Notes: generated from the sequence alone by a model not told the origin. A stretch of 64,000 nucleotides of DNA from an uncultured Pelagibacteraceae bacterium (GCA_902556505.1 CACDWM010000005.1:1-64000), one strand, 5' to 3'. Positions 32,573-44,483 are shown, counted from the stretch's first letter. Translations and numbers: made by a program.

Positions 32573-34347
32573 TAATATACTCGCTCTTGTGGTGGAAAAT
32601 ATTGAACTTCATTTGTTAAAGTTGATTTATGTACCGCTCTGTAACTAATCTTTGTATTTTTTCCATCACACCAAGCAAGAGTATGTTGCATAAATTTTTC
32701 GTCATCTCTTTTTGGATAGTCATCTCTCGCGTGAGCACCTCTGCTCTCTTTTCTATGATATGCAGACTCTACAGTAGTTACTGCTTGTCTTATTAAATTA
32801 TCAAATTCTAATGTTTCAACTAAATCAGTGTTAAATACTAAAGACCTATCTTTAACTGAAATTGAGTCCATACCATCATAAGTTTTTTTAATCTCATCAA
32901 CACCTTCTTTAAGATTTTTTTCTGTTCTAAAAACTGCACATTTCGACTGCATAGTTTTTTGCATTGAAAGTCTAAGTTCTGCAGTGCTATTATTTCCTTG
33001 TGCATTTCTAAGTTTATCAAATCTATCTAAACATTTTTGTGTTTCTGACTCAGGAATTTCTTCATGAGGTGTTCCTGGCTTAACTAACTCAGCTGCTCTT
33101 TTTGCTGCTGCTCTTCCAAATACTACTAAATCAATTAAAGAATTAGAACCAAGTCTATTTGCTCCGTGAACAGAGACACATGCCGCTTCTCCTATAGCCA
33201 TTAAACCTGGAACAGTTTTTTCTGAGCCATTTACAGTTAATACTTCTGCTTTATAGTTTGTTGGAATACCACCCATATTATAATGAACTGTTGGTACAAC
33301 AGGAATTGGTTCTTTAGTTACATCTACATTTGCAAATAATCTTGCTGCATCAGTAATTCCAGGAAGCCTGCTTTCAATAATATCTTTATCTAAGTGACTT
33401 AGGTTCAAATGAACATGATCTTGATCTTTTCCAACACCTCTTCCCTCATTAATCTCAATAGACATAGATCTGCTAACAACATCTCTTGATGCTAAATCTT
33501 TTGCATTTGGAGCATATCTTTCCATAAATCTTTCACCTTTAGAATTTGTAAGATAACCCCCTTCTCCTCGCGCACCTTCTGTTATTAATGTGCCATGGCC
33601 ATAAATTCCTGTTGGGTGAAATTGAACAAACTCCATATCCTGAAGCGGCAGTCCAGCTCTTAAAACCATTGCATTGCCATCACCAGTGCAAGTATGTGCT
33701 GATGTTGCTGAATAATAAACTTTTCCATAACCACCTGTAGCAATAATTACTGTGTGCGCTCTAAATCTGTGAATTGTGCCATCATTCAAATTCCAAGCAA
33801 TTAGACCTTTGCATTCTCCATTCTTCATCAACAAATCTAATGCAAAATATTCTATAAAAAATTCTGTATTATGCTTTAACGCTTGTCCATATAATGTGTG
33901 TAAAATAGCATGTCCTGTTCTATCAGCTGCTGCACAAGTTCTTTGAACTATTCCATTTCCATAATTTTTTGTCATTCCACCAAATGGTCTTTGATAAATT
34001 TTTCCTTCTTCAGTTCTGCTAAATGGAACTCCATATTTCTCTAATTCTAAAACTGCTTTAGGTGCTTCTTTACAAAGATATTCAATACTATCTTGATCAC
34101 CTAACCAATCTGCACCTTTTACAGTGTCATACATGTGCCATCTCCAATCATCTTCTCCCATGTTTCCTAGTGCTGCTGATATTCCGCCTTGTGCAGCTGA
34201 TGTATGACTTCTGGTAGGAAATACTTTTGAGATACAAGCTGTTTTTAAGCCAGCTTCGCTGAGCCCTACTGCCGCTCTTAAACCTGATCCACCTGCACCA
34301 AGTACAACAACATCGTACTCATGGTCTATAATATTATATGCTTTCAT
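32572..34347 (-). CDS. sdhA: Succinate dehydrogenase flavoprotein subunit
   Basis: A 591-residue flavoprotein. FAD motif [10 protein letters not shown] (17-26), covalent FAD histidine H48 in [18 protein letters not shown], substrate-site HPTGI and REGVDEI-like segments, and C-terminal [14 protein letters not shown]. Start overlaps the sdhD stop by 4 bases. Confidence 0.99.
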   Translation of the reverse strand: MKAYNIIDHEYDVVVLGAGGSGLRAAVGLSEAGLKTACISKVFPTRSHTSAAQGGISAALGNMGEDDWRWHMYDTVKGADWLGDQDSIEYLCKEAPKAVLELEKYGVPFSRTEEGKIYQRPFGGMTKNYGNGIVQRTCAAADRTGHAILHTLYGQALKHNTEFFIEYFALDLLMKNGECKGLIAWNLNDGTIHRFRAHTVIIATGGYGKVYYSATSAHTCTGDGNAMVLRAGLPLQDMEFVQFHPTGIYGHGTLITEGARGEGGYLTNSKGERFMERYAPNAKDLASRDVVSRSMSIEINEGRGVGKDQDHVHLNLSHLDKDIIESRLPGITDAARLFANVDVTKEPIPVVPTVHYNMGGIPTNYKAEVLTVNGSEKTVPGLMAIGEAACVSVHGANRLGSNSLIDLVVFGRAAAKRAAELVKPGTPHEEIPESETQKCLDRFDKLRNAQGNNSTAELRLSMQKTMQSKCAVFRTEKNLKEGVDEIKKTYDGMDSISVKDRSLVFNTDLVETLEFDNLIRQAVTTVESAYHRKESRGAHARDDYPKRDDEKFMQHTLAWCDGKNTKISYRAVHKSTLTNEVQYFPPQERVY

Positions 34348-34673
34348 GTATTTAAGTTAAAAATTACAATTATTGTAATTACTGGAATTGTTATAGCAAA
34401 AAAATTTAGGACTTTGTTTGCGGCATTTTTGGTTTTTTTATCGTTAATATAGTCTTCAAAAACCTCACTTATAGTCAAAGCTGAAAAAAAATAAGCAATA
34501 ACTAAAAATAATCCAATTAAAAATTTAGATGGTTGTGTTGTTAAAAAATTCACTATTTCAAAATAGCTTTTATCATAGATATTCACTAAATTTATAATAA
34601 ACCAAAGCATTAAAGGTAATAAGATTGTGGAACTAATTTTTAAGAATAACCATTTTTTTGTTACTGGAAGCAT
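34344..34673 (-). CDS. sdhD: Succinate dehydrogenase membrane anchor subunit
   Basis: A 109-residue protein with three predicted membrane helices. Sequence conservation is low, as is usual for SdhD; the call rests mainly on its place between sdhC and sdhA. The heme-ligand histidine expected in SdhD is not obvious, so heme ligation may differ. Confidence 0.85.
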   Translation of the reverse strand: MLPVTKKWLFLKISSTILLPLMLWFIINLVNIYDKSYFEIVNFLTTQPSKFLIGLFLVIAYFFSALTISEVFEDYINDKKTKNAANKVLNFFAITIPVITIIVIFNLNT

Positions 34674-35053
34674 TATATTAATCCTCTGCCAATTAAATAA
34701 ATTAAGATAGTTAAAACAATCGAACCAAAAATAACTAACATACCTGTAATTTTTGTTGTTTGTAATTCAAATCCATAACCTAAATCCATAATCAAGTGTC
34801 TTACTTCACTTAACATTTGAAAACTAAATGACCAGGTTATTCCAATTAAAATAAACTTACCTAAAAAAGTTTCTAAAAAAATTTTAATAATTTGATAGTT
34901 ACTTTCTCCTAAAAGCATTAATGCAAACCAAATACAAATTAATGTGATCGCAAAAAAATTAATTATTCCTGTAATTCTATGTGAAATAGATACTAATGAA
35001 GAAATATGCCATTTATAAATCTGTATATGTGGTGATAAAGGTCTGTCTTCCAT
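34673..35053 (-). CDS. sdhC: Succinate dehydrogenase cytochrome b556 subunit
   Basis: A 126-residue, three-helix protein with the SdhC signature RPLSPHIQIYKW, SISHRITGI (quinone-site Ser/Arg) and H86 in EVRHLIMDLG, the likely heme b ligand. First gene of sdhCDAB; 3 bases follow the asd stop-to-start gap on the upstream side. Confidence 0.94.
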   Translation of the reverse strand: MEDRPLSPHIQIYKWHISSLVSISHRITGIINFFAITLICIWFALMLLGESNYQIIKIFLETFLGKFILIGITWSFSFQMLSEVRHLIMDLGYGFELQTTKITGMLVIFGSIVLTILIYLIGRGLI

Positions 35054-35056
35054 ATT

Positions 35057-36052
35057 TTATTTTGAGTTAATAATTGTTTCAGCAATTTCAACAGAATTAA
35101 GTGCTGCACCTCTAAGTAGGTTATCTGATACAATCCACAAATTTAATGAATTTTTTTTAGTTTTGTCTTCTCTAATTCTAGATATATATGTCTCATCACT
35201 CCCAGCTGCTTCAAATGGTGTGCTATAACCTCCATTTTCTCTTTTATCAATAACCTCACAACCGTCTGCTTTACTCAGAACATCTCTCACTTTTTCTAAA
35301 GTATATGGTTTTTCAAATTCTATATTTACAGACTCCGAATGAGACACCAAAACAGGAATTCTTACACATGTAGCTGTAAGTTCTATTGAATCATCTAATA
35401 TTTTTTTTGTTTCATTTGTCATTTTTAATTCTTCTTTTGTATATCCATCATCCGCAAAAACATCGATATGTGGAATAACATTAAAAGCGATTTGTTTAGT
35501 AAAATTTTTTGACTCTATTTTTTTTCCATCTAAATATTGTTTAGTTTGATCTATTAATTCGTCCATTGGACTTTTGCCACCACCTGAAACAGATTGGTAA
35601 GTTGAAACTACAACTCTTTTAATTTTGAATAAATTATGTAGTGGTTTAAGTGCTATAACAAGTTGTGCTGTAGAACAATTTGGATTGGCAATAATATTTT
35701 TTTTCATATTTTTAATTTCGGCTGGATTCACTTGTGGAACGATCAATGGAACATCAGGATCCATCCTAAAAAAACTTGAATTATCTATTACAGTTGTGTG
35801 CTTGGCAGCCTTTTCTGCAAATTTTTCAGCAATTTTTCCTCCTGCTGCAAAAAAAGTTATATCTGCTTTTGAAAAATCATATGTCTCTAAATTTTCAATA
35901 ACATACTCTTTATCTCTAAAAGAGATTTTTTTTCCTGCACTTTTTTCTGAGGCAACTAAATATAAATTATCAAACTTGAAGTTTTTTTTATCAAATACCT
36001 CAAGAGTTTTCCTTCCAACATTTCCTGTTGCACCTACTATAGCTATGTTCAT
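35057..36052 (-). CDS. asd: Aspartate-semialdehyde dehydrogenase
   Basis: A 331-residue dehydrogenase: GATGNVGRK (7-15), FFAAGG, catalytic C126 in NPNCSTAQ, STYQSVSGGGK, and RIPVLVSHSESV. It supplies aspartate semialdehyde for threonine, methionine, lysine and DAP (see dapF, metX). Lies 15 bases downstream of dmdA and directly before sdhC. Confidence 0.96.
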   Translation of the reverse strand: MNIAIVGATGNVGRKTLEVFDKKNFKFDNLYLVASEKSAGKKISFRDKEYVIENLETYDFSKADITFFAAGGKIAEKFAEKAAKHTTVIDNSSFFRMDPDVPLIVPQVNPAEIKNMKKNIIANPNCSTAQLVIALKPLHNLFKIKRVVVSTYQSVSGGGKSPMDELIDQTKQYLDGKKIESKNFTKQIAFNVIPHIDVFADDGYTKEELKMTNETKKILDDSIELTATCVRIPVLVSHSESVNIEFEKPYTLEKVRDVLSKADGCEVIDKRENGGYSTPFEAAGSDETYISRIREDKTKKNSLNLWIVSDNLLRGAALNSVEIAETIINSK

Positions 36053-36067
36053 TTTAAAGTTGTTATA

Positions 36068-37177
36068 CTAAATAAAAGGTAAATCGCAAACTTTACCACT
36101 ACAAATATCACCATTTATGCTTGCTTTTACCTTCTGGTCTATATTCCAATGCGATTTTTTCATCATAGCAATACCAATTACTTTTTTGAAATGTGGTGAA
36201 TAGCAAGCTGATCTCAATTCTCCAATTATATTATTGTCTTGATCACTTAAGTCTAATGATCCTGTAATACTTATTTTATCTATATCAAGCATTACCCCCA
36301 TTAATTTTTTTTTAATTCCTTCAGATTTAATTTTTTTTAATTTCTCTTTGCCTAAAAAATTAACTTCGCTTTCTATGTTAATATATTTATCAAATCCACA
36401 TTCATATGGATTGTCTCCATTATCGATATCATTTCCATACGATAATAATCCACTTTCAATACGTTCTATTAAATTTGGACAACCTGGTTTGATATTAAAT
36501 TCTTTTCCAATTTCAAAAAGATGATCATATAATTTTAATCCAGAGACATTATGCTCAACATAAATTTCGTAACCACCTTGTTTAGACCAACCAGATCTTG
36601 CAATTAAATGTTTATCACCACCAAATTCGAAATAATCAAAACCAAAGAATTTTAAATTAACTATCTTATCTCCAAAAACTTTTTCCATTAATTCAAATGA
36701 CTTTGGACCTTGTATAGCCATTATATCAACATCAGGTTCAAAAATTTTTACGTCAAATTTATTTCCAATAGCTAGTCCTTTTGCAAATAATATTACATCT
36801 GAGTCAGCAAGAGAAACCCACCATTTATTTTCATTCAATCTAAGTACAACTGGATCATTAATCAGACCTGCGTTATCATCAATTATTGGACAATAATAAC
36901 ATCTTCCATCTTTTGATTTAGATAAATCTCTACAAGTCATCAACTGAACTAATTTCGCTGAGTCTTTACCAGAAATTTCCACCTGTCTTTCAGCAGCTAC
37001 ATCCCAAATTTGAACATACTGTTTTAAGTGATGGTATGAGTCCTCAATTGAACCAAACGCTGCGGGAAGCAACATATGATTATATATTGTATAAGCCGTA
37101 ACCCCTTGTTTTTCTATTCTAGAGGTATAAGGGGTGCCTCTAAGCCTTCTTGATTTTGCAATTGAAAAACTTTTCAT
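36068..37177 (-). CDS. dmdA: Dimethylsulfoniopropionate demethylase
   Basis: A 369-residue protein of the GcvT (aminomethyltransferase) fold that differs from GcvT by DmdA features: [13 protein letters not shown] at the N-terminus, [29 protein letters not shown], the long run [12 protein letters not shown], and [19 protein letters not shown]. DmdA moves a methyl from DMSP to tetrahydrofolate, giving 3-methylmercaptopropionate. The assignment is strengthened by dmdB and dmdC just upstream in the same operon, and by the arrangement that I recall for Pelagibacter. Its ATG overlaps the hydrolase stop by 4 bases. Confidence 0.9.
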   Translation of the reverse strand: MKSFSIAKSRRLRGTPYTSRIEKQGVTAYTIYNHMLLPAAFGSIEDSYHHLKQYVQIWDVAAERQVEISGKDSAKLVQLMTCRDLSKSKDGRCYYCPIIDDNAGLINDPVVLRLNENKWWVSLADSDVILFAKGLAIGNKFDVKIFEPDVDIMAIQGPKSFELMEKVFGDKIVNLKFFGFDYFEFGGDKHLIARSGWSKQGGYEIYVEHNVSGLKLYDHLFEIGKEFNIKPGCPNLIERIESGLLSYGNDIDNGDNPYECGFDKYINIESEVNFLGKEKLKKIKSEGIKKKLMGVMLDIDKISITGSLDLSDQDNNIIGELRSACYSPHFKKVIGIAMMKKSHWNIDQKVKASINGDICSGKVCDLPFI

Positions 37178-37950
37178 TTTTTTAAAAATTCTAAGACCTT
37201 GTCTCTCATTTCGAATGCTTTTTCAATCATAATCATATGACCACAACCCTCAATAATATGTGTTGTTGAATTTTTAATGAAACCAGAAAACTTTTTACCT
37301 GACTCTAAATTTACCATTTTGTCTAATGATCCAAATATCAACAAAGAGGGACAGTCTATTGATCTAGCAGCATCAGAACCATTGGTATAATTATTACATG
37401 CAATTAAATCTACTGCTAATATTTCTCTAATATCTCTTGGTGACTGTATTATTCTTTCCACTGGATTACCTCCTATAAATTTTTTTGAACCTTCATAACC
37501 CCACTTCATCATCAATTTAACAGCATCAGTATCTCCATTTTTTGCTAAATCGATTAGATCTGGATGAACTGGCATTCTATTTGAACCACCAATAAAAACT
37601 AATTTTTTTAATCTTTTTTTATATTTGGATGCATATTCAAGTATCTCTAAACATCCTTGAGAGTGCCCAACGATAATTAGTTGTTTTAAATTTAATTTTA
37701 CAAACACTTGTTCTAGCCAATCAGCTATTTTTTCAATACTATCTAAGCAGGGGCCATCTGAATTACCGTGCCCAGGTAAATCTACAGATAATACGTTAAA
37801 ATTATTATTTAAAAAAAACTGTTCAGTTAGAGACCAAACAATATGCGAAAGACCACTTCCATGAAGAAATACTATTGTTTCTTTATTTTTATCAATACCC
37901 TGTCCTGCATCAGAAGCATAAATATTTTTATTTTCCAATTGAAAATTCAA
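37174..37950 (-). CDS. Alpha/beta hydrolase embedded in the dmd operon (function unknown)
   Basis: A 258-residue alpha/beta hydrolase with oxyanion loop [22 protein letters not shown], nucleophile S97 in GHSQG, acid D210 in FGSLDKMV and H238 in GCGHM, a complete catalytic triad. It sits between dmdB and dmdA with overlaps or gaps of at most 8 bases, so it is almost certainly co-expressed with them. The fold covers esterases, thioesterases and C-C hydrolases. A thioesterase or a hydrolase acting on a C3 or CoA thioester of DMSP breakdown is the simplest guess. No dmdD-type crotonase is present in this cluster. Confidence 0.8.
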   Translation of the reverse strand: MNFQLENKNIYASDAGQGIDKNKETIVFLHGSGLSHIVWSLTEQFFLNNNFNVLSVDLPGHGNSDGPCLDSIEKIADWLEQVFVKLNLKQLIIVGHSQGCLEILEYASKYKKRLKKLVFIGGSNRMPVHPDLIDLAKNGDTDAVKLMMKWGYEGSKKFIGGNPVERIIQSPRDIREILAVDLIACNNYTNGSDAARSIDCPSLLIFGSLDKMVNLESGKKFSGFIKNSTTHIIEGCGHMIMIEKAFEMRDKVLEFLKK

Positions 37951-37957
37951 AAATTAC

Positions 37958-39574
37958 CTAAACTTGTTTTCTTAATTCAAACTTTTGTATTTTTCCTGTC
38001 GAAGTTTTTGGCAACTCACAGAAGACAACTTTCTTGGGAACTTTAAATCCTGCTAAAGTTTCTTTACAAAAATCAATTAATTCTTTCTCACTAACTGGTT
38101 TGTCTTTAACTGCTTCGATAAATGCGCATGGCACCTCACCCCATTTTTCGTCTGGTTTTGCTACAACTGCTGCAATCGAAACGGATGGGTGTTTAGATAA
38201 AGTATTTTCAATTTCAATTGAAGAAATATTTTCTCCTCCAGAAATAATTATATCTTTTGATCTATCTTGTATTTTAATATAACCATCAGAATGCATTACA
38301 GCTAAATCACCACTGTGAAACCAGCCATCTTTCATGGCTTTTTCGGTAGCCTCTTTATCTTTGAAATATCCCTTCATTACGACATTTCCTCTAATCATGA
38401 TTTCACCGATTGTCTTTCCATCTCTAGGAACCTCTTTCATTGTCTCAGGGTCTAAAACAACTACACCTTCCGTATTAGGGTACTTCACACCTTGTCTTGC
38501 TTTAATCTCGTTTTGTTTTTCTTCATCAAAATTATTCCATTCATCATTCCAGGCACACTGAGTTACATGACCATAAGTTTCTGTTAAACCATATACATGC
38601 ATTACTTCAAATCCAAGAGCTCTCATTTTTTTAAAAATTATACTTGGTGGAGGAGCACCAGCAGTTAAAACATAAACTTTTTGTTTTAATTTTTTCTTAT
38701 CACTTTCTGGCGCTCCAGTAATCATATTCAATACTATTGGAGCACCACCAAAATGAGTGATTTCATATTTATCAATAAGTTCAAAAATTTTTTTAATATC
38801 TATATTTCTTAAACATATTGTTCTTCCGTTTAGCATCGGCACAGTCCATGGATAACACCAGCCATTGCAATGGAACATTGGAACAACTGTTAAAAAATTT
38901 AATCTATTTGGCATATTCCAAGCAACTGAGCTTCCTGTAGACATTAAATATGCTCCCCTATGATGATAGACAACACCTTTGGGATTTCCTGTAGTACCTG
39001 ATGTATAACTTAGTGATATAGCTTGCCACTCATCTTCAGGCATTTGCCATTGGTAATTTTCATCACCTGTATTTAAAAAACTTTCATATTCTAAATCACC
39101 AATTTTTTCCAATTTTGATTGATCAGCATATTTATCGTTTATGTCAATAATAGTTATTTTTTTATTAAGATTTTTTAATGCTTTTTTTACTTCTCCATGA
39201 AGTTGTCTATCCACAACTAGCACTTTTGCTTCGCTATGATCTAAAATATAGGAAATTGTTTTAGCATCTAGTCTTATATTTATAGTATTAAGAACTGCAC
39301 CAGTCATAGGTACAGAGTAGTGTGCTTCAAAAATCTCTGGTGTATTGAAAGCTAAGAATGAAACTGTGTCACCTTTTTTAATACCTATTTTTGTCAATGC
39401 ACTAGCAAATTTTACAACTCTTTTATAAACTTCAGCCCAGGTATAATTTCTTTCTTCATAAATTATAGCCTCATAATTTGGGTAAATTTCTTTTGCTCTT
39501 TTTAAAAAAGTTAGGGGAGTGAGGGGGACGTGATTTGCTTTATTTTTATCTAAATTTGTTTCGTAATGGCTCAT
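37958..39574 (-). CDS. dmdB: 3-Methylmercaptopropionyl-CoA ligase
   Basis: A 538-residue acyl-CoA synthetase (ANL superfamily) with phosphate loop SYTSGTTGNPKG (189-200), GLTETYGH, HSGDLAVM, and catalytic K528 in TSTGKIQ. Medium-chain fatty-acyl ligases look similar; the dmd context and its pairing with an acyl-CoA dehydrogenase that has the DmdC length point to MMPA as substrate. Overlaps dmdC by one base (start/stop at 39574). Confidence 0.85.
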   Translation of the reverse strand: MSHYETNLDKNKANHVPLTPLTFLKRAKEIYPNYEAIIYEERNYTWAEVYKRVVKFASALTKIGIKKGDTVSFLAFNTPEIFEAHYSVPMTGAVLNTINIRLDAKTISYILDHSEAKVLVVDRQLHGEVKKALKNLNKKITIIDINDKYADQSKLEKIGDLEYESFLNTGDENYQWQMPEDEWQAISLSYTSGTTGNPKGVVYHHRGAYLMSTGSSVAWNMPNRLNFLTVVPMFHCNGWCYPWTVPMLNGRTICLRNIDIKKIFELIDKYEITHFGGAPIVLNMITGAPESDKKKLKQKVYVLTAGAPPPSIIFKKMRALGFEVMHVYGLTETYGHVTQCAWNDEWNNFDEEKQNEIKARQGVKYPNTEGVVVLDPETMKEVPRDGKTIGEIMIRGNVVMKGYFKDKEATEKAMKDGWFHSGDLAVMHSDGYIKIQDRSKDIIISGGENISSIEIENTLSKHPSVSIAAVVAKPDEKWGEVPCAFIEAVKDKPVSEKELIDFCKETLAGFKVPKKVVFCELPKTSTGKIQKFELRKQV

Positions 39575-41337
39575 TAATTAAACTTAAAATTCATTATATT
39601 TGAGCTTCCTGATATTGCTGATTTGTAATGATACTCAGCCCGAGGTAATACCTTATCAAAATAAAATTTAGCTGTATTTATTTTATCACTATAAAATTCT
39701 TTATTTGTGTTAAAATCATTAAAACTAACTTCTAAAATTTTAATCCAAGCATAAGCAATTGAAACATAACCTAAGCTTTTTAAATAATCATTTGCTGCAG
39801 CACTAACATCATCTTTTTCAATTTTATTTTTATCATTTATCCAATCTGTGAATTTGGATAAAATATCTAAATAATGGTTTAATTCTTTAGAAAATGTTTT
39901 TACTTTTTCATTTTTGCTCTCACATTCAGATTTAATCATTTCTAAAAACTTATTTATAACATCGCCATTTTTATTTGATAATTTTCTAAATACTAAATCT
40001 GCAGCCTGTACGGAATTTGTTCCTTCATAAATTGGGGTAATACGATTATCTCGATATAATTGCTCAATACCTTGGTCTTTAGTATATCCGTATCCTCCAT
40101 GTATCTGCATTGCATCGCTAGTTATTTCCATAGCTAAATCTGTAAAAAGTGATTTAACCACAGGCGTCATTAATGAAACGTAATCTAAAGCAGCTTGTTT
40201 AATTTTTTCGTCTGGATGATAAAGACTTACTTCTGTTTGTTGAGAAAGCCAAAAACATAATGCTCTTTCACCCTCAATTATTGATTTCATATTAAGTAAA
40301 GTTCTTCTAATGTCTGCATGATCAATTATAAAATCTGCACCATTATTAGATTTTGAATTATTTGTTTTTCCTTGCTTTCTTTCTTTTGCGTAAGAAAGTG
40401 AATTTTGATAAGCAATTTCAGAAATACCTAAACCTTGAATGCCTACAACTATTCGCTCTAAATTCATCATTGTGAACATTGCGCTAAGACCTTTATCTTT
40501 GTTACCAATCATGTAACCAGTTGCATCATCAAAATTTAAAACACAAGTTGCTGAACCTTTAATACCCATCTTACTCTCAATTGATCCAGTTGAAATTCTA
40601 TTTCTTGGACCAATACTACCATCCTGGTTCACAATATATTTTGGAACTAAAAATAAACTTATTCCCTTAGTACCAGATGGAGAGTCTGGTGATCTTGCCA
40701 AAACTAAGTGAATAATATTTTCGGTTAAATCATGGTCTCCTGAAGTTATAAATATTTTTTGACCGCTGATTTTATAAGTATTATCTGATTGTTTAATTGC
40801 TTTAGTTTTTAACAAGCCAAGGTCGGTACCACAGACTGGTTCTGTTAAACACATTGTACCACTCCACTTACCTTCTACAATTTTTGGTAAATATTTATTT
40901 TTAATTTCATCAGAAGCATGATGATTAATACAATTATAAGCGCCAATACTTAGTTCACTATATAATTTAAATGATAAACTTGCTGAAGATAGCATTTCAT
41001 CAAAAAATGCACTTACTGTTTTTGGCATTCCTTGACCTCCATATTTTGGATCACAAGACAATGAAGTCCAACCATCCTCAATATACTTTTGATACGCTTC
41101 TTTGTAGCCTGGGGGTGTTCTGACAACACCATTTTCTAAAACTGCTGGATTTTCATCTCCTGATTTAGCAAGAGGTAAAATTAAATTTTGATTTATCTTG
41201 GCTGCTTCCTCTAAAATATCTTTAACTAGATCTGAACTAACTTCATTATATTTTTCAAGTTCATTATAATTTTTATTGTCTCTTAATTTTTCAAAGAGAA
41301 ACATCATGTCTTTTACTGGAGCTGTATAACTTGGCAT
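39574..41337 (-). CDS. dmdC: 3-Methylmercaptopropionyl-CoA dehydrogenase
   Basis: A 587-residue acyl-CoA dehydrogenase, clearly longer than the common type (about 380 aa) and matching the DmdC/AidB-like subgroup, with MCLTEPVCGTDLG, GQKIFITSGDHDLTENI, MQIHGGYGYTKDQGIEQLYRD and ITPIYEGTNSVQA. It oxidises MMPA-CoA to methylthioacryloyl-CoA, passing electrons to ETF. First gene of the dmd segment, 26 bases downstream of leuB. Confidence 0.88.
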   Translation of the reverse strand: MPSYTAPVKDMMFLFEKLRDNKNYNELEKYNEVSSDLVKDILEEAAKINQNLILPLAKSGDENPAVLENGVVRTPPGYKEAYQKYIEDGWTSLSCDPKYGGQGMPKTVSAFFDEMLSSASLSFKLYSELSIGAYNCINHHASDEIKNKYLPKIVEGKWSGTMCLTEPVCGTDLGLLKTKAIKQSDNTYKISGQKIFITSGDHDLTENIIHLVLARSPDSPSGTKGISLFLVPKYIVNQDGSIGPRNRISTGSIESKMGIKGSATCVLNFDDATGYMIGNKDKGLSAMFTMMNLERIVVGIQGLGISEIAYQNSLSYAKERKQGKTNNSKSNNGADFIIDHADIRRTLLNMKSIIEGERALCFWLSQQTEVSLYHPDEKIKQAALDYVSLMTPVVKSLFTDLAMEITSDAMQIHGGYGYTKDQGIEQLYRDNRITPIYEGTNSVQAADLVFRKLSNKNGDVINKFLEMIKSECESKNEKVKTFSKELNHYLDILSKFTDWINDKNKIEKDDVSAAANDYLKSLGYVSIAYAWIKILEVSFNDFNTNKEFYSDKINTAKFYFDKVLPRAEYHYKSAISGSSNIMNFKFN

Positions 41338-41363
41338 ATTTAAACTTTAAAATAATTCTAGTT

Positions 41364-42470
41364 TTATTGCAATTTTGAAATTATCGCATCACCCATTGCT
41401 GAAGTAGACGTTTCTTTCATGCCTTCTGACATTATGTCTTTTGTTCTTAATCCATCATTTAGAACATCTTGAACTGCCTTTTCTAAAACATCTGCTTCTT
41501 TATCAAGATCTAAAGAGTACCTTAAAGCCATAGCAAAACTTAAAATAGAAGCTATTGGATTTGCAATACCTTGTCCAGCTATATCAGGAGCCGATCCATG
41601 TATTGGCTCATACATTGCTCTCATCTCACCATCTTTATTTTTTGCACCCAAAGACGCTGACGGCAAAAGACCTAAAGATCCAGTTAACATCGAAGCTTGA
41701 TCAGACAGCATATCCCCAAATAAATTATCGGTTACAATTACATCAAATTGCTTTGGGTTTCTTAAAAGTTGCATTGCACAGTTATCTGCTAACATATGGC
41801 TTAACTCTACATCTTTGTATTCTTTCTCATGAAGTTCTTTAACTTCTTCTTTCCACAATTGTCCGGCTTCCATTACATTTGACTTTTCACATGATGTAAC
41901 TTTGTTTGATCTTTTTCTTGCTAAATCAAAAGCAACTCTAGCTACTCTTGTAATTTCACTAGTTGTATATGTATGAGTATTAATTCCTTTTCTTTCACCA
42001 TTTTCAATTGGCTTTATTCCTCTAGGTTCACCAAAATATATTCCACCCGTTAACTCTCTTACTATCATTATATCTAGTCCTGAAACTACCTCTGGCTTAA
42101 GGGTTGAAGCATCAACTAATTGTTTAAAACAAATTGCAGGCCTTAAGTTTGCAAAAAGCTTTAATTCTTTCCTAAGTTTTAATAATGCTCTTTCTGGTTT
42201 TTTGGAAAATTCTAGGTTATCCCATGTAGGACCACCAACTGCTCCAAGCATAATTACTTCACTTTCTAGTGCTTTATAAAAAACCTCATCAGTGATTGGG
42301 GTGCCATGTTTATCATAAGAACAACCACCAACTAACTCCTGATCAATTTCAAAATCTAAAGATTTTTTATCATTAAACCAGTTAATGATTTTTTTTACCT
42401 CAGTTATTACCTCCGGACCAATACCATCACCAGGAAGTAAAAGTATTTTTCTTTTTTTTACTTTAATCAT
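41364..42470 (-). CDS. leuB: 3-Isopropylmalate dehydrogenase
   Basis: A 368-residue beta-decarboxylating dehydrogenase: [11 protein letters not shown] at the N-terminus, [39 protein letters not shown], and [28 protein letters not shown]. Catalyses the third step of leucine synthesis. Overlaps leuD by 8 bases. Confidence 0.97.
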   Translation of the reverse strand: MIKVKKRKILLLPGDGIGPEVITEVKKIINWFNDKKSLDFEIDQELVGGCSYDKHGTPITDEVFYKALESEVIMLGAVGGPTWDNLEFSKKPERALLKLRKELKLFANLRPAICFKQLVDASTLKPEVVSGLDIMIVRELTGGIYFGEPRGIKPIENGERKGINTHTYTTSEITRVARVAFDLARKRSNKVTSCEKSNVMEAGQLWKEEVKELHEKEYKDVELSHMLADNCAMQLLRNPKQFDVIVTDNLFGDMLSDQASMLTGSLGLLPSASLGAKNKDGEMRAMYEPIHGSAPDIAGQGIANPIASILSFAMALRYSLDLDKEADVLEKAVQDVLNDGLRTKDIMSEGMKETSTSAMGDAIISKLQ

Positions 42471-43068
42471 TAAATACCCAAGGCTTTTTGTTTTTTAAGT
42501 TTGTTTCAAACTTTACTATTTTTTCTGATTTTTTTAGTGATAAAGCAATATCATCAAGCCCTTCTAACAAACATTTTTTCTTAAATGGATCAACTTCAAA
42601 TTTTAGCTCATTATTTCCATAAACTATTTTTTCCTCTTGCAAATCAATAGAAATTTCTTCTTGTCTATTTGCGTATTCAGATAGCTCTTTTATTTTTTCT
42701 TCTTCAAGGATTATAGGCAAAATTCCATTTTTAAAACAATTACTAAAAAAAATATCTGCATAACTTGAACTTATCACACAAGTAATTCCAAAATCTAATA
42801 AAGCCCAAGGAGCATGTTCTCTTGATGAACCACATCCAAAGTTTTTTCCAGCAATTAATATTTTAGATTGATTAAATGGATCTTTGTTTAACACAAAATC
42901 ATTTATTTCTTTACCTTGATCATCATATCTCATTTCAAAAAATAAATTTTTTCCAAGACCAGTTCTTTTGATAGTTTTTAAAAACTGTTTTGGAATTATC
43001 ATATCTGTATCAATATTTACAATTGGTAAATAAGCTGGGATACTTTTTAATTTATTAAATTTTTGCAT
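42463..43068 (-). CDS. leuD: 3-Isopropylmalate dehydratase small subunit
   Basis: A 201-residue swivel domain with [34 protein letters not shown] and [18 protein letters not shown]. Partner of leuC, directly adjacent (no gap). Confidence 0.97.
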   Translation of the reverse strand: MQKFNKLKSIPAYLPIVNIDTDMIIPKQFLKTIKRTGLGKNLFFEMRYDDQGKEINDFVLNKDPFNQSKILIAGKNFGCGSSREHAPWALLDFGITCVISSSYADIFFSNCFKNGILPIILEEEKIKELSEYANRQEEISIDLQEEKIVYGNNELKFEVDPFKKKCLLEGLDDIALSLKKSEKIVKFETNLKNKKPWVFND

Positions 43069-44472
43069 TTAATTTTGATACTTTCTGACATCATCTAAAT
43101 TACCTGAAATTGCAGCTGCTGCAGCCATTCCTGGACTAACTAGATGAGTTCTACCACCTCTACCTTGTCTTCCCTCAAAATTTCTATTTGATGTAGAGGC
43201 GCATCTTTCTTCTGGTTTTAATTTATCGGCATTCATTGCTAAACACATAGAGCAACCTGGTTCTCTCCATTCAAACCCTGAGCTAACAAAAATTTTATCT
43301 AGTCCTTCTTGCTCTGCTTGTTCTTTAACTAAGCCTGAGCCTGGAACTACTATAGCATTAACATGCGATGATACTTTCTTATCTTTTACGACTTTTGCTG
43401 CTTCTCTCAAATCTTCTATTCTGCCATTAGTACAACTACCAATAAATACTTTATCTATTTTTATATCTGTGGCTGCCATGTCAGGTTTTAAACCCATATA
43501 CTTTAAAGCTCTTTCAATTGAATTTTTTTTATCTTCATCAGTCTCATTATTTGGATTTGGAACTTTTCCATCAATTGTTATTACATCTTGTGGTGACGTA
43601 CCCCATGTAATCATAGGTAAAATTTCATTTGCATTAAGGCTTATTTCTTTATCAAAACTAGCATCAGAGTCTGTTTTTAAAGTTTCCCAATAGTTCAAAG
43701 CTTTATCCCAATTTTCACTTTTTGGTGACATTGGTTTTCCTTTTAAATATTCAAAAATTTTTTCATCTGGTGCAATTAATCCTGCTCTTGCACCACCTTC
43801 GATTGTCATATTGCAAATAGTCATTCTTTGCTCAACACTTAAAGATCTTATTAAATCTCCAGCATATTCCACAACAGATCCTGTTCCACCTGCTGTACCT
43901 ATTTTTCCAATTATTTGAAGTATTACATCTTTAGAAGTAACTCCTAAAGGAAGTTCACCGTTAACATTAATTCTAAAATTTTTAGCTTTCTTCTGAACTA
44001 GTGTTTGGGTTGCTAAAACATGTTCAACTTCTGAAGTTCCTATTCCAAATGCTAAAGCACCAAATGCTCCATGCGTTGCAGTATGACTGTCTCCACAAAC
44101 AATAACTGTACCTGGTTGAGTAAAACCTTGCTCAGGTCCTATAATATGAACGATACCTTGCCTCTTATCATCCATACCAAATAACTGAACACCAAATTCT
44201 TTACAATTTGCCTCTAAAGTATCTACTTGAATTTTTGACTCTTCATCTGAAATACCTTTTGATCTGTCAGTTGTTGGAACATTATGATCTGCAACTGCTA
44301 AAGTTAAATTTGGGTGTCTAACTTTTCTATTAGAATTTCTTAATCCTTCAAAAGCTTGGGGGCTTGTCACCTCATGAATTAAATGTCTATCTACAAAAAG
44401 TAAAGATGTACCATCATCTTGTTGATCAACTAGATGATCGTTCCAAATTTTATCGTATAATGTTGTAGACAT
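43069..44472 (-). CDS. leuC: 3-Isopropylmalate dehydratase large subunit
   Basis: A 467-residue aconitase-family subunit: [37 protein letters not shown], and the 4Fe-4S cysteines in GSCTNGR and [10 protein letters not shown]. Isomerises 2-isopropylmalate. Only 11 bases after the rplS stop, so leucine synthesis genes share the ribosomal-protein transcript. Confidence 0.97.
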   Translation of the reverse strand: MSTTLYDKIWNDHLVDQQDDGTSLLFVDRHLIHEVTSPQAFEGLRNSNRKVRHPNLTLAVADHNVPTTDRSKGISDEESKIQVDTLEANCKEFGVQLFGMDDKRQGIVHIIGPEQGFTQPGTVIVCGDSHTATHGAFGALAFGIGTSEVEHVLATQTLVQKKAKNFRINVNGELPLGVTSKDVILQIIGKIGTAGGTGSVVEYAGDLIRSLSVEQRMTICNMTIEGGARAGLIAPDEKIFEYLKGKPMSPKSENWDKALNYWETLKTDSDASFDKEISLNANEILPMITWGTSPQDVITIDGKVPNPNNETDEDKKNSIERALKYMGLKPDMAATDIKIDKVFIGSCTNGRIEDLREAAKVVKDKKVSSHVNAIVVPGSGLVKEQAEQEGLDKIFVSSGFEWREPGCSMCLAMNADKLKPEERCASTSNRNFEGRQGRGGRTHLVSPGMAAAAAISGNLDDVRKYQN

Positions 44473-44483
44473 TGAAAAAAAAA

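Noticed and set aside
36068-37177. Glycine cleavage T-protein (gcvT) instead of dmdA
   Set aside because: The fold is shared, but no gcvH/gcvP is near, the NHMLLP and [10 protein letters not shown] segments are DmdA-like, and dmdB/dmdC adjoin it.
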